64,000 nt of DNA from Protea cynaroides (Eukaryota > Streptophyta > Magnoliopsida > Proteales > Proteaceae): NCBI GenBank assembly GCA_028583415.1, contig CM053265.1, forward strand, positions 29,770,653 to 29,834,652. Direction: 5' to 3'. Under the pieces are notes generated by a model. The model made no database searches, was not told the DNA's origin, and saw nothing but the letters and a program-made list of their open reading frames with translations. Positions 33,969-44,912 of this stretch are shown here, one piece after another. Numbering within the stretch: position 1 is the first letter of the stretch; each line of letters opens with the position of its first letter. Made by a program: the position numbers and the translations under genes.

Positions 33969-35445
33969 AGTTCATACTACATGCATCCAAGGCCATACCC
34001 AAACAAAGTTTTCGACTTCTATTCCAATCTAGTTGCCATCACCCAACTAAGATACTAACATATGCAAAGTAGTGCTCATGGATGGTGCAGTCTGAAGGTC
34101 CATGACCCCATTCCGTCCTCCACACAAGCTAACCAAACATCATGCTTATCAACCAATCAATCAACAATAATAAATAAATGCATGTAGATGAATAAATATC
34201 ATAGATATTGGGTGGCTTGTTTTCACACAATTAATACAACATTAAGGAGTTTGCAACCATATTTGAAACAGTAAATTAAGTTTGACTAATCCCCTCACCT
34301 TAGTAATGAGTTGAGAATAGTACACTGCGGATGACGGAGTGCTCCCTTTCAATCCCTCATAGTTTTACCTATTAGAATTTATTTGTGTTGTTTAGTGTTT
34401 ATTATCTTTAGACAATTCTCTTACTTTCCTAGGTATCCTTAACAACCTTGGGTTGGTGCCATTAGGTTAAAGGGTTAGGTCATAGGGCCAATGGTTAGGT
34501 TCTGATCCAATTTTAAACTTACTGTGATTATCTGATGGCAACCTCTTTAGTAAATGGTTGGCAAACGCATGCTCTGCCCTAAGAGTTCCCGAGTGGTTTT
34601 CTATATAGGGGACCCTTATGTAATTGTCTGGTGGCAGGGAGTCTGGTGGATGGTCTACCACCACACCTTCCGCTTAGATGGTTCTCAAGAGATTTCTATA
34701 TAGTGGAGACCTTTCTCTGTCTATCTGGTGGATGGTCGTCACTGCAGCTCCTGCTCGGACGATGCTTGAGAGATATACAGTGGAAAATCCTTCTGGTCTT
34801 GTCCAGTGGGATGGTTTTTGGCCCGGACATCCTACCAGACCTTGCACCCTAAAGGACTTCGGCTCAGTCTAAACTTGGGTCTTCATTACCATATCATTTG
34901 GGTTTCCTTCCTACGGCCTTGTCACGACCACAAACCCTAGATAAGGGAATGGGTCAGCCTTTTGGGGGCACGTTGGTAATGCGATGTTGGTTTTAACTAT
35001 GCACTACATCATTAAATTCCATTCTCACCTACTAAAATTCAAGACTAGTACATTTCATATAGGTGGCAAAAACTTCATTAATTTCCTCCATATATGTTTA
35101 CATATATAATCCAAAGTACATCAACTCTTAAAATGATTAATGTTCTGATAAAAAATTAAACTTAACCTAAATACCATATGCATTCATAGCTTACCCAACT
35201 ATATAAGTCATGAGAACTACTATAAAATCAATTATTACATCTTAGCTCATCACAGACCAATGTTTTTTTCATTACGTATGTTGCTGTCCCCATAGGAATT
35301 AACACAAAATACAACAATTCCCCCTAATCTAAGAGTTGTCCCTACAGTGAGCACACCAAGGGCATAAATATTCCTTTCCGTTTTATTCTTTTTGCACCAC
35401 CACGGTCATCTCTGGTTTACAAAACTCAGGTTCATCTGGATAATT
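33969..35445. other. No recognisable gene
   Basis: AT-rich DNA with short open frames only. A stretch at 34590-34860 repeats a TCTGGTGGATGGTC-like phrase four times at 40-60 base spacing, which may be an old tandem repeat. I find no retroelement motif or host exon. Confidence 0.5.
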
Positions 35446-35497
35446 ACCATCACACCGATGTTGTAAAACCTACCATCACACCGATGTTGTAAAACCC
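35446..35497 (+). repeat. 26-bp direct duplication at the LTR E boundary
   Basis: ACCATCACACCGATGTTGTA plus AAACC(T/C) is present twice, at 35446 and 35472. The repeat spans the target duplication GATGT and the first bases of the LTR, so it arose after insertion. Confidence 0.85.
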
Positions 35498-37600
35498 GCA
35501 CCTAGAAAATCTGGCCTAACTCAGATTTCTATTGTGCTAAGGGTTTTCCAAGTCAACTAAATGGGTTTTCGAGTCACTAATAAGAAACTTGGTTGTACCA
35601 ATGGTGAACCAAAGGGGAAATAAAAATGAAAGCTATAATTTAAGCCTTTAATACTAGCGTTGATCGCTAGGGCTGGTCAGGAAACCAGAGCCAGTAAGAT
35701 CCAGCCAGCTCCGACTGAGCAAGGTATATAACCTATGTTTGGGAATGGACTAAGTTGATTTATTCCAGATGCAGTTAAAAATATTCCTTCAGCCCTGGAT
35801 GATTTATTTGAGTCCCATCTCAAGTGAAACTACCTTAGAGTCCTTTAAGAAGTAAGAACTCCTAATTTCTCTCAACTTCCTTGCCACATGGCTGCCCTCT
35901 ATCGTCGCCCACTTCTGAAAGAGTTATACCTCAAGAAGGAGACCTAGAAGATGAACCAATCTAAACCTCTCTCTCTCTCTTGAGGATGTAATCCTCATTA
36001 TAAAACCTCTAATGCTTTCTCAAAGAGAGTGTTGTTGGAAGAGAGAAAGAGTGAAAGGAATAAGGAAGAAAAGAAGAGAAGAAGTCTGCAAGAGCTGTCT
36101 ACCTGGTGAAATTCTCACGCTCACTGTTCAACCTTCGTTGTAGGTAATACTTTGTAAATCACATAGTAGGAACTTCATTAAACGAAATCCATGTAGTTAA
36201 ATAAGATTAAGTAGTATAATGGTAGACGAACATGGAAATCTATTAACGATGATCTCGAATGATTAATGGACAGAAAAAGAATTCCATGGAAAACTAGATA
36301 ATGTTGATGCTTATTATTATTATTAAAATCTATAAACCTAGTATAAGGGGGGAAACCTCTTGCTAAGGTAATCATGGAGTACAAGGTCGTGAGGTCAATA
36401 CCGAAGTCTCCATCCAAGGGAATGTTAGGAAATTTAGAAGGAAAAGCCTGGAAGCAAGTCCGGATGATACACCAGATGTGAAATCCGAGTGTCTGACCAG
36501 GCCAAGCTACACAGACCAACCTTTCTAGCAGAGTCTGAACATTACCATGGGCGATGGACCTTAAGATCAGGCCTAACGGTAGAGCAATGGCAAAAGACCA
36601 ATGGAAGTAGTTAGACGTAGCGGAGGTCGTTGAGACTGTTCCTACCAATGCCACCACCGACCCTTGGCAGAATGTTCAGAGCTCTGTCGGATGCTACGTC
36701 GATCGTGATATGTGTGACCGAGGCATCGATCGGCTAACCCTGGACTTCCATAATTTGGTAATGAATAATGTAGAATTTGTAACCAATAATTCCACACTCT
36801 GTATAGGTGTGGAGCACCTTGGAAACATTGATTATTCCAGCATGGATAACCACAATTACATGATTTCAGGTGAAGAACAAAACCCTGACCTAATTTTGGT
36901 GTGTTTTGAAATATGTTGATATTAATGTTGCATGCTTGTGCTTATACCATGTATAACATGTCATCCAATAACTATCTTTTTCTATGCATTGCATTAATAC
37001 TATGATTGACTATGGTTGTATATGTGAATGCTTAGTAGGCAGTGGTGAAAGGGTCGAGGACTGCTGGATCCGACCTGCTGAGCCGACTAATTGTCATGTA
37101 TTGTCCAGTATCTTAAGGGAGGATAACACCTTGGGGTGGCAAAATGAATGATCTAGGAATCCTACTAGGGTATTGAGAGAGTACATAGGATGTCATATAG
37201 GACTGGTTAGTGATAGAACCCATGTGTGTGACCCTGGTCAGTAAGGGGTCAGGTACCGGTAGGATGAAGTGATGAAAGGGAAGGGTTGGTAGTGTTCGTT
37301 GGAGCGTCACTGGAGGTGTCACACCCTGATTCCAACTGAACCAGAAGTGTGAGTGAACCGTTATTAAACCAATGGTTCACACCAGGATCTCAATAAGACC
37401 GTGTCTACTAACACAAACCATTGCACATAACCACAATCAAAATATAAATAAATATAGCGAAAGTCTTAAATTAAATGAACTGAGCACTCTATTGATAAAT
37501 TAAATAAGTTATCCAATTATTCAAATACCAAAACATAAATAAATATCCTTACACTATTTATAAAATCCAACTAAAATAAATAAAATAAATTAAAACCATC

Positions 37601-37733
37601 CTAGAGGTACACGCAGTAAGGGCACTCGCATGAAGCGTCATGCTCGTCCTCCCCTGCTTGCACTTCCAGGGCAGCAACTCTTCCATATACTGAAGCATCC
37701 ATGTAGTCCTCCATAATGTAACCTGCATCAACA
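37601..37733 (-). CDS. Conserved LTR micro-ORF, family B (B2)
   Basis: DVDAGYIMEDYMDASVYGR, then VAALEVQAGEDEHDAS, then CECPYCVYL and stop. TATTTTTAGATGTTGATGCAG/GT lies upstream. All four features seen in the group are present: EDYM, VAALE, DE.DAS and CEC..C. It is the cleanest family B copy, and the donor of this LTR is also intact. It is split from its donor by the nested element A, so it cannot be spliced as it stands. Product unknown. Confidence 0.58.
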
Positions 37734-38234
37734 TCTAAAAATAGTGTGTACACAAGGGTGAGCTCACAACTTATCTCAGTAAGAAAATCAGACAATGCAA
37801 CAAACAACATGCATGAATAGCATTTACATTATGGTCTGATTTTAAGTTTGCAATGTGCTATAGAAAGGATTGGCGGCCACTGCACCTCTATACACGAGTG
37901 TGTAAATCCGTCCAATGGATCAAACACCATTGTCGTCCCACATGCACCCAGCATGGAATAGAGATAGAGCTAAAGTGTCTGGATCACACTGTGAGACCTA
38001 CTTGCAAATTTTGGGGACGAAATTTTTTTTAAGGGTGGTAGAGTTGTAAGAACCATGTTCTGAAAACCTGGTTTAACCCATGGTTCTATATGATGACAGG
38101 TCTCCCAATTATAATCGGACCGAAAGACGAAGCCGGGTGACGAACCACAGGATTCAGGTATGAGAACTAGGGTAAAAATTGTAAACCAATCATACCGGTC
38201 TCAATACCGGTCTCACTCAGTGAGACCGGTATGT

Positions 38235-38495
38235 GCTGGTTCAAAAATCTATGAAAGGACATCTAAGGCTAAGGAAGAATTCAAGGAAGTCCATTACTGA
38301 GAGAAGTGGTGATCTCATCTTGCTTGCTGGGAGAGAGGAAGCTTCCGGACCACCTTTTCCAGCCAGATAGCGAGCGATCACTCAGCAATGATACCGCCGG
38401 CCGGGAATGAGTACCTATCCCTTACGGGAATCGAACCCGTGTCTTTGACATGAAAAGACGATGTCCTAACCACTGGACGAAAGGGACCAAAAAGA
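38235..38495. other. Organelle-derived insert in the 5' LTR (NUMT-like)
   Basis: The 3' LTR reads GATATGTGAGACCGGTATGA at 45147-45166 without a break. The 5' LTR has about 261 extra bases between GGTATGTG and ATCGGTATGA. The insert contains a complete mitochondrial-type tRNA-Glu. It was therefore gained after the element had transposed, probably during repair of a break within the ACCGGT repeat cluster. Confidence 0.75.
38416..38487 (-). tRNA. trnE: Mitochondrial-type tRNA-Glu (UUC), transferred copy
   Basis: The minus strand folds as a 72-nt tRNA: acceptor GTCCCTT with AAGGGAT, D stem GTCC/GGAC, anticodon loop TTTTCAT (anticodon TTC), T arm ACGGG-TTCGATT-CCCGT, and discriminator A. The sequence agrees with the plant mitochondrial trnE as I remember it, with about one change in the 3' side of the anticodon stem (GTCAA for GTCGA). 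The plastid trnE is clearly different. No CCA is encoded. In the nucleus it is most likely inert DNA. Confidence 0.8.
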
Positions 38496-40085
38496 TCGGT
38501 ATGACCAATTTTGGCTGGAGACGGACTCCAACGGGTCCCACACTCCGAATCAAAATTTGGAAGGTTTCTAACCGTGGAAAACCTTCCTAGAACGGTCTCC
38601 CACTACTTATATACACCTTAAACCTCCTTTGATCCTTCTCAAAAATCCTAGCCGTCTGGAAGAGATCTGAGAAGGAGAAAGGAGGGAGGAAACCGCTCAA
38701 GAAGAGGATTTTCGTTGGAGGAGCACGCCGCTAACCCACAAACATCGTCGATAAGTGCTCAATCCTCTTAGTATGATAGGATTTTGGATCGGAGCCGTGA
38801 AGCGACGCAGCGATCCAAAATCCTAGGACTTTTATGAAAGCCTAATTTTCTCCTTTAGATCTAATCTGGTATGATACGACGTTCTAGTCAAAACCTAGAA
38901 GGCCAATAGATTATTTTAACCTTAGAGTGGGTTAGGAGAAACCCTAGAAACCAAGTCGATGACTGACGAGGAAGGGAGATCCGAGATCGGGTTCTTGGAT
39001 CCAAACCACCGAACATACTGGTTGGACACAAGATCCTGCGGTATGGGCCTGCGATATATACCGCAGGCACATATCGGAGTGAGACCGGTGTGTGTAACTG
39101 GTACCGGTACATACCGGTTGCACACACCAGTCTCACTCTACTGAGACCGGTACTACGACTGGTATCCCTTCCGAGCCTTGTTTGCTTGGCTAAACATGGT
39201 TCTAACCAACTGTGACCTTAATAAATGAATTCTAACTTATGGGTATGACTATGTAGGACTTGTAGACAGCGTGAGTAGATCCTGTGACACAGAACGGAAT
39301 AGTTATCGCGTGTCAGGTAAGGGACAAGACCCCAAACCCTAATTAATTAAATAACAGTAAACCTTTGTGATTAAATTTGTATCTGTATTTCTTGCCTGAT
39401 GTTTGTGCATTTCACATGCTATGTAGTTATTAAATTATTATTATCTGTTCATGCATTTCATATGCTAGGTTGTTGAATGTTTAGGCATGTGTATGTTTTT
39501 AGTTGGTGTGTGGAATGTGAAGGAGAGTGAAGCCCTGGATATATCCACACCCTAACACCTTTTTCGTAACGCCATCTACCTTAGCAGACTTGGTGCGAAT
39601 AGGGTATCAGGGGGAGGACGTGGGATTGTGGTTCATCTTGCCCGCCAGACTCAAGCCCTATCTCTATGTCGTAGGGAGTCATGCTGGGGTAGGGCCATAG
39701 ATACTGTATTGACATATAAGACTGGTTAGAAACAAAACCCACTTGCAAGCCCTTGCCAATAGGGGTTTAGCTATTGGTACGATGTAGGGTATTAGGGGGA
39801 GGACGTGGGATTGTGGTTCATCCTGCCCGCCATACTCGAGCCCTATCTCTATACCGGAGTGAGTGATGTGGGGCAACAGTAGTAGTGTGGTAGGTGCCTG
39901 ACTGTTGGGTGTGCTCACACTCTCGTGTATGGAGGTGCGCTGGCCGCCAAATCTTACCATAGCACTTTGCAAGTTAAACCTGACCCAAATTGTAATGTTA
40001 TCTCATGCATTTTGTATGTTGCATTGGTCTTGTACTTACTGAGCTAAGTTGTGAGCTCACCCGAATATATATTCTATTTTTTTTG

Positions 40086-40223
40086 GATCTTGTTGCAGGG
40101 TATACCATCAAGGACTTCATGACTGCCCCAGCTTACAGTACGGTTGCTGCCCTGGATACACAGACAGTAGAGGACGAGCATGATGCATCATGCGAGTGCT
40201 CATTCTGTGTTTTCCTTCAGTGA
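40086..40223 (+). CDS. Conserved LTR micro-ORF, family A 5' LTR
   Basis: DLVAGYTIKDFMTAPAYST, then VAALDTQTVEDEHDAS, then CECSFCVFLQ and TGA. It follows TTTTTTTTGGATCTTGTTGCAG/GG. Its partner in the 3' LTR differs at few residues. From the Met of DFM it would be 34 residues and acidic with three Cys. Function unknown. It precedes the LTR end, primer site and gag, so in a genomic transcript it would be an upstream ORF. Confidence 0.58.
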   Translation, partial: DLVAGYTIKDFMTAPAYSTVAALDTQTVEDEHDASCECSFCVFLQ

Positions 40224-40484
40224 TGGGTTATTTTCTTTTAATACAATGTAATATTTATTATTTAAATTTTGTGAATGATGGAATAATTTGAATATTTAGT
40301 TTAATTACAACATAGTACTCAGTTCATTCATCTACTATTTCCGGTGCTATGTAATTATTCTCTAATTAAGTTAAACTGCTTGGAATGAATGGTTGACACG
40401 GTCTATTGAGATCCTGGTATGAACCATGGTTTGGAGACTATTCATTCACACTTCTGGTTCAGCCAGAATTGGGGTGTGACAACT

Positions 40485-40496
40485 TGGTATCAGAGC
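40485..40496 (+). other. Primer binding site (tRNA-iMet) of element A
   Basis: TGGTATCAGAGC three bases after the LTR end at 40481. Confidence 0.93.
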
Positions 40497-40863
40497 CCTT
40501 AGGCTCTGTCCAGCTAACCATTCTGCATCTAACGGTGTCCAGTGAACTGAGATAGGAAAATTAAAAACTTTAATAAAAACACATCGTAAGCTTGTTTGAT
40601 GCCTGAGACATAAAAGAAGATGCATAATATACTAACAATGAAAGAGAAATTATAAGCACTGATGACTAGGGAGGAAAACCAAATAAACATGTAATAACAT
40701 GAACAAAAAGGAAAAACATAAAGTGTGCGACAAGGTACAGTTCACAGGTCGGACAGTTACCTTGTTATCAAAATAAACTGTATATAAGAGAAGGAGATAA
40801 TGTTTGGACCTACACCCATAAATGTGTTACCAAAAAATCACAGAAAATGTGAACATCGTACCA

Positions 40864-41935
40864 ATGGATGGTAATACAACTGCCGAGGGACAGCCATAGC
40901 AAGCAATGCAACATACAACTTTCCCTCAGCAGTTTTTAGGAATGCCCACCCCTAACCAGGATCAGGGAGGATACCAGGGTCCATATCAGGGTGCATTTTA
41001 TGGTGGAAATCAAGGAGTAAATCAGAGTGGCTACTCTTATCAGCCACAATGGTATGGCCAGACAATGTATGGACAAGCACCATATGGACAGGTTCGATAT
41101 GCACAGAGTAGTCTTTCCAGAGCGTGGATGGATTCTTAAAGCTCAAGCCACCAACTTTTACAGGGAAGCCAGGGAAAACACTGTGGCCAGCGCAGTGGAT
41201 AGCTGAAATGGAGAAGAACTTCCACCTACTGGAGTGACTTGATGGGGAAAAAGTATTATATGCTACCCACATACTGAAGGAAGAGGCCAATGGATGGTAG
41301 AACTCAACTAGAGCATATCTGGAGACAAAGCACCAGATAATCACTTGGCCCATATTCAAGGAGGCCTTCTTTGAAAAATATTTTCCCAAGAGTTTCCGCG
41401 ATCAGATGGAGAGGGAGTTCCTTAATTTGCAGCAATTCCAATTGACCGTAGAGGCATACCAACAGAGGTATGAGGAGTTATTCTTCTTCGCTCCAACCAG
41501 TATGCAGGAGGAAGAAACTAAGACTCACCGTTTCACCATGGGTCTTCGGGGTGTCATAAGAGAGCATGTGTTGGAGCGAGGGTTAAAAATCTATAATGAA
41601 GCTGTACAGGTGGCTCGAGTCATCGAAGCAAGCCAGAGAGATAGCTTCTTTGCACAAAATAGGGGTCTGAAGAGGCCTAACCCTGAGGTCCAAGGTGGAA
41701 GAAGCAACAACCATACCGTCCATTCAGGCCACCAGCTAGTACAGTACCTCCCAGACCTGCTCTTGCAATGACACAGCAGGCAACGGGACAGAACCCCAAC
41801 GTGAAGTGTTTTAATTGCCAACAGGTAGGTCATTATGCCAGAACTTGTCCACTGCCAAGAAGGGAACAGCAACAAGGCAAAGTTTATGCCGTTACTACAG
41901 AAGAGGTAGCCGCAACACCAGATGTGGTTACAGGT
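40864..41935 (+). pseudogene. Family A gag
   Basis: The likely start is ATG at 40864 (MDGNTTAEGQP, then TAG at 40897-40899). The N-terminus is Gln/Gly/Tyr-rich (GGYQGPYQGAFYGG and similar). A frameshift near 41137 leads into LKPPTFTGKPGKTLWPAQW, then stops in LLE*LDGEKVLYATHILKE and W*NSTRAYL. The 41406-41771 frame holds the capsid core: EREFLNLQQFQLTVEAYQQR, FFFAPTSM and FTMGLRGVIREHVLE. The zinc knuckle CFNCQQVGHYARTC is intact at about 41810-41851. Gag packages the RNA; this copy is dead. Confidence 0.88.
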
Positions 41936-41966
41936 ATGATTCTACATTCATTCCTTAACTACTGCA

Positions 41967-42665
41967 TTGTTATTTAAGCATTTAAAACTAAAGGAAAAAA
42001 ATTTAAAAACCTCAGGTACAGTAAGTATAGCAGGATTACCCCCCAGAGTCTTGTTTGACTCAGGGGCCACCCATTCCTTTGTGTCGGTATCATTCGGAAG
42101 AGGACTAGATCAACCCATCAAGATTTTGGAACCAAATCTGTTAGTCCGGTCCCCCATGGGAATGGAGGTGGTATTAGAAGAATATTATAGGCCTTGCCTA
42201 GTGCATATTGAATGACAAAAATTAGAAGCCAATCTAGTCCAGCTGGAGATGTCAGATTTTGATGTCATTCTAGGAATGGACTGGTTATCTAAACATTCAG
42301 CAAACCTGTTATGTATTGAAAAGAAGTTGGTATTTAAGGACAGTGAAGGGAAGGAGTTCAACTTTAAAGGGGCTAAGTTGCCTAGGAAGAGAAAGCTTAT
42401 ACTCTCAGCCCTAAAACCAAGGAAGTGCTTAGAGAAAGGGAGAGTAGGATACCTCGTATCAGTGGTGGATGTGATCGCTGACTTGCCAAAAATGGAGGAT
42501 ATCGAAGTAGTACGGGAATTTCCTGATGTGCTTCCAAAAGACCTATCCGGATTACCACCAGACAGGGCTACTGAGTTTGTGATAGACCTCCTACCAAGGG
42601 TGGCGCTTGTGTCTAAAGCACCTTACAGGATGGCTCCTACTGAGTTAAAGGAGTTAAAAACTTAG
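41967..42665 (+). pseudogene. Family A protease and lead-in to RT
   Basis: The active site LFDSGATHSF is intact at 42054-42080, then LVRSPMGMEVVLEEYYRPC, a stop at 42213-42215, and VILGMDWLSKHSANLLC. The frame 42249-42665 continues through KLPRKRKLILSALK, VREFPDVLPKDLSGLPPDRA and VSKAPYRMAPTELKELK, the N-terminal part of RT, and ends at a TAG. It follows gag with the usual short spacer. Confidence 0.88.
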
Positions 42666-43200
42666 TTATAAGAATTATTAGACAAGGGATTTATAAGACC
42701 AAGTATCTCACATTGGGTAGAACCTGTGCTTTTTGTCAAGAAGAAGGATGGTAGTGTACGTCTTTGTATGGACTATCGAGAATTAAACAAGCTCACTATA
42801 AAGAACAAGTACCCACTACCAAGAATAGACGATTTGTTTAATCAACTGCAAGGGTCGAGTGTATTCTAAAAGATTGATCTGAGGTCAGGGTATCATCAAC
42901 TCAAAATAAAGGAGGCAGACATTCCCAAGACAACCTTCAGAACGAGATATGGACACTATGAATTTCTTGTGATGTCTTTTGGGTTGACTAATGCACCTGC
43001 ATCATTTATGGAGCTAATGAATCGAGTATTCCATGACATGTTGTATACGTCAGTTATCGTATTCATAGATGATATCTTAGTGTACTCCAAGGACAAGGAG
43101 GCACATGCAATGCATTTAAGAGCAGTATTACAACGACTAAGAAGAGAAAAACTCTATGCAAAATTCAAGAAATATGAAGCATTGTAGCTCAGCGCATCAG
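42666..43200 (+). pseudogene. Family A reverse transcriptase, truncated
   Basis: LDKGFIRPS, VKKKDGSVRLCMDYRELNKL, a TAA in VF*KIDLRSGYHQLKIKE, then RYGHYEFLVMSFGLTNAPA and the intact catalytic FIDDILVYSKDKEA. It breaks off in AKFKKYE and jumps at about 43188-43210 to VADALSRKWA, the last residues of RNase H. The thumb, connection and RNase H (about 900 bp in C4) are deleted. Confidence 0.9.
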
Positions 43201-43210
43201 CTACGATTTG

Positions 43211-44912
43211 TTCTTTATTGTAGCTGATGCTCTGAGCAGGAAATGGGCATCGAATCCCGAAGCAGGGCCAAGTACAAATGCAGCATTGTGTGCTGTCGTT
43301 TCTGGCTCATCAGAAAATGAAGAACAGCTCTTAATAAAGTCAGCAGATGATCCTATTGAGCAAGGGTTGATACACAAGTTTACCCTTATGTTTGCAGCAC
43401 TGAAGATTTTGCGACCTGAAGGAAGAAATAAAAGCAGCAGTCCTACAGGACCCATACCTCAGGACAGTTCTAGAAGATTTGGAAAAGGGTCGAGCCAACC
43501 CTGATTTCACCTTGGATGCAGACAAGGTACTCAGATATCGTGGACGTTTATGCATACCTGAGAATGAAGATCTGAAAATCAGAAATCAAATCATGTTGGA
43601 AGCTTACTCCACCCCATATTCAGTACATCCTGGGAGCACTAAAATGTATCATGACCTGAAAAGGTTGTACTGGTGGAGGGGTATGAAAGCAGATGTGGCC
43701 CGATATGTGTTTCAATGGTTAAACCGCCAGCAAGTCAAAGCGGAAAGACAAAGACCCGCAGGCTTATTGCAACCATTATCTGAACCAGCATGGAAGTGGG
43801 ATTACATTACTATGGATTTCGTCACTGGTCTACCTATGACTCCGAGGTCAGTGAATGTTATTTGGGTAGTTGTAGATCGCCTTACCAAGACCACAAGATT
43901 TATCCCTGTCAGACCGCAATACACCATGGACAAGTTGGCAAAATTATATGTAGACAATATAGTCAGACTTCACGGTGTCCTATAGAGCATAGTATCTGAC
44001 AGAGATCCACGCTTCACATCGAAGTTCTGGGAGGGACTACAGAAGGCCATGGGAATGAAACTAAAGTTCAGCACAGCCTTCCACCCTCAAATGGATGGTC
44101 AGTCAGAGAGGACCATCCAGATCCTAGAATATATGCTTCATGCATGTGCTATCGACTTCAAGGGGGCTTGGGATGAGAAGCTTTCACTCATCGAGTTTGC
44201 CTACAACAATAGCTACTAGGCTACGATCCAAATGGCCCCATACGAGGCATTGTATGGTAAGAAATGTCAGACACCATTGTTATGGGACGAAGTTGGAGAA
44301 AGACGGATCGTAGGACCTGAATTTGTGGAGGAAACTTGCAAAGCAGTGGATCAGATTAAGAACCGAGTGAAGACAGCTCAAGTGCGTCAAAAGCACTATG
44401 CTGATAACAGGCGATGAGACCTTGAATTTGCTATTGGTGATAAAGTGTTCTTGAAGGTGTCACCAGTAAGAGGTCTGAAACGGTTCGAAAAGAAAGGAAA
44501 ATTGTGTCCCAGGTATGTGGGACCATATGAGATTTTGTCCCGATGTGGAAAAGTGGCCTATCAACCTGCATTGCCACCAGCGATGTCTAGTGTCCACAAC
44601 ATCTTCCATGTGTCCTTACTGAAGAAGTACGTGAGAGACCCTTCGCATATTCTTGTTGCAGACCCCCCCCCCCCCGATTTGACAGAAGACTTAACCTTCA
44701 AGGTGGTACCAATCAAACTGATCAGTAAAAAGATACAACAGCTTCGAAGGTGAGCTATACACTACGTCAAGGTAGTTTGGAAGAGTCAGGATGCAGAAGA
44801 AATTACCTGGGAGGAGGAGGATGTCATGCGACAAGAATACCCTCATCTTTTCGACTCTGAAGGTACATACAATTTCGAGGACGAAATTTCTTTTAAGGGT
44901 GGGGGAATTGTG
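43211..44912 (+). pseudogene. Family A integrase with chromodomain-like tail
   Basis: It starts after VADALSRK. The zinc site keeps its His residues (AYSTPYSVHPGSTKMYHDLK) but FQWLNRQQ has lost both Cys. The core has ITMDFVTGLPM and SDRDPRF; HPQMDGQSERTIQ keeps Glu. Stops occur at about 43984, 44217 and 44415, and a run of 12 C at 44666-44677 may have slipped by codons. Then GDKVFLKVSPVRGLKRF, YVGPYEIL, IFHVSLLKKYVRDPSHIL and a chromodomain-like ITWEEEDVMRQEYPHLF. It ends NFEDEISFKGGG, read into the purine tract. Confidence 0.9.

Larger units (their letters stand above)
37990..40481 (+). repeat. 5' LTR of element A
   Basis: TGTGAGACC to GGGGTGTGACA, 2492 bp. The first 58 bases duplicate the end of pol and its purine tract and lead to an older start TGTAAGAACC at 38047. 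TATA-like TATATAC at 38608-38614. The donor site reads CG/ATAAGT at 38750/38751, while the 3' LTR has CG/GTAAGT. ACCGGT palindromes cluster at 38197-38240 and 39080-39165. A 261-bp organelle insert at 38235-38495 is absent from the 3' LTR. Confidence 0.9.

Noticed and set aside
44666..44677. Run of 12 C in element A integrase as a programmed frameshift
   Set aside because: Other families have a single PPDL/PDL here. The run looks like slippage expansion or a sequencing error.
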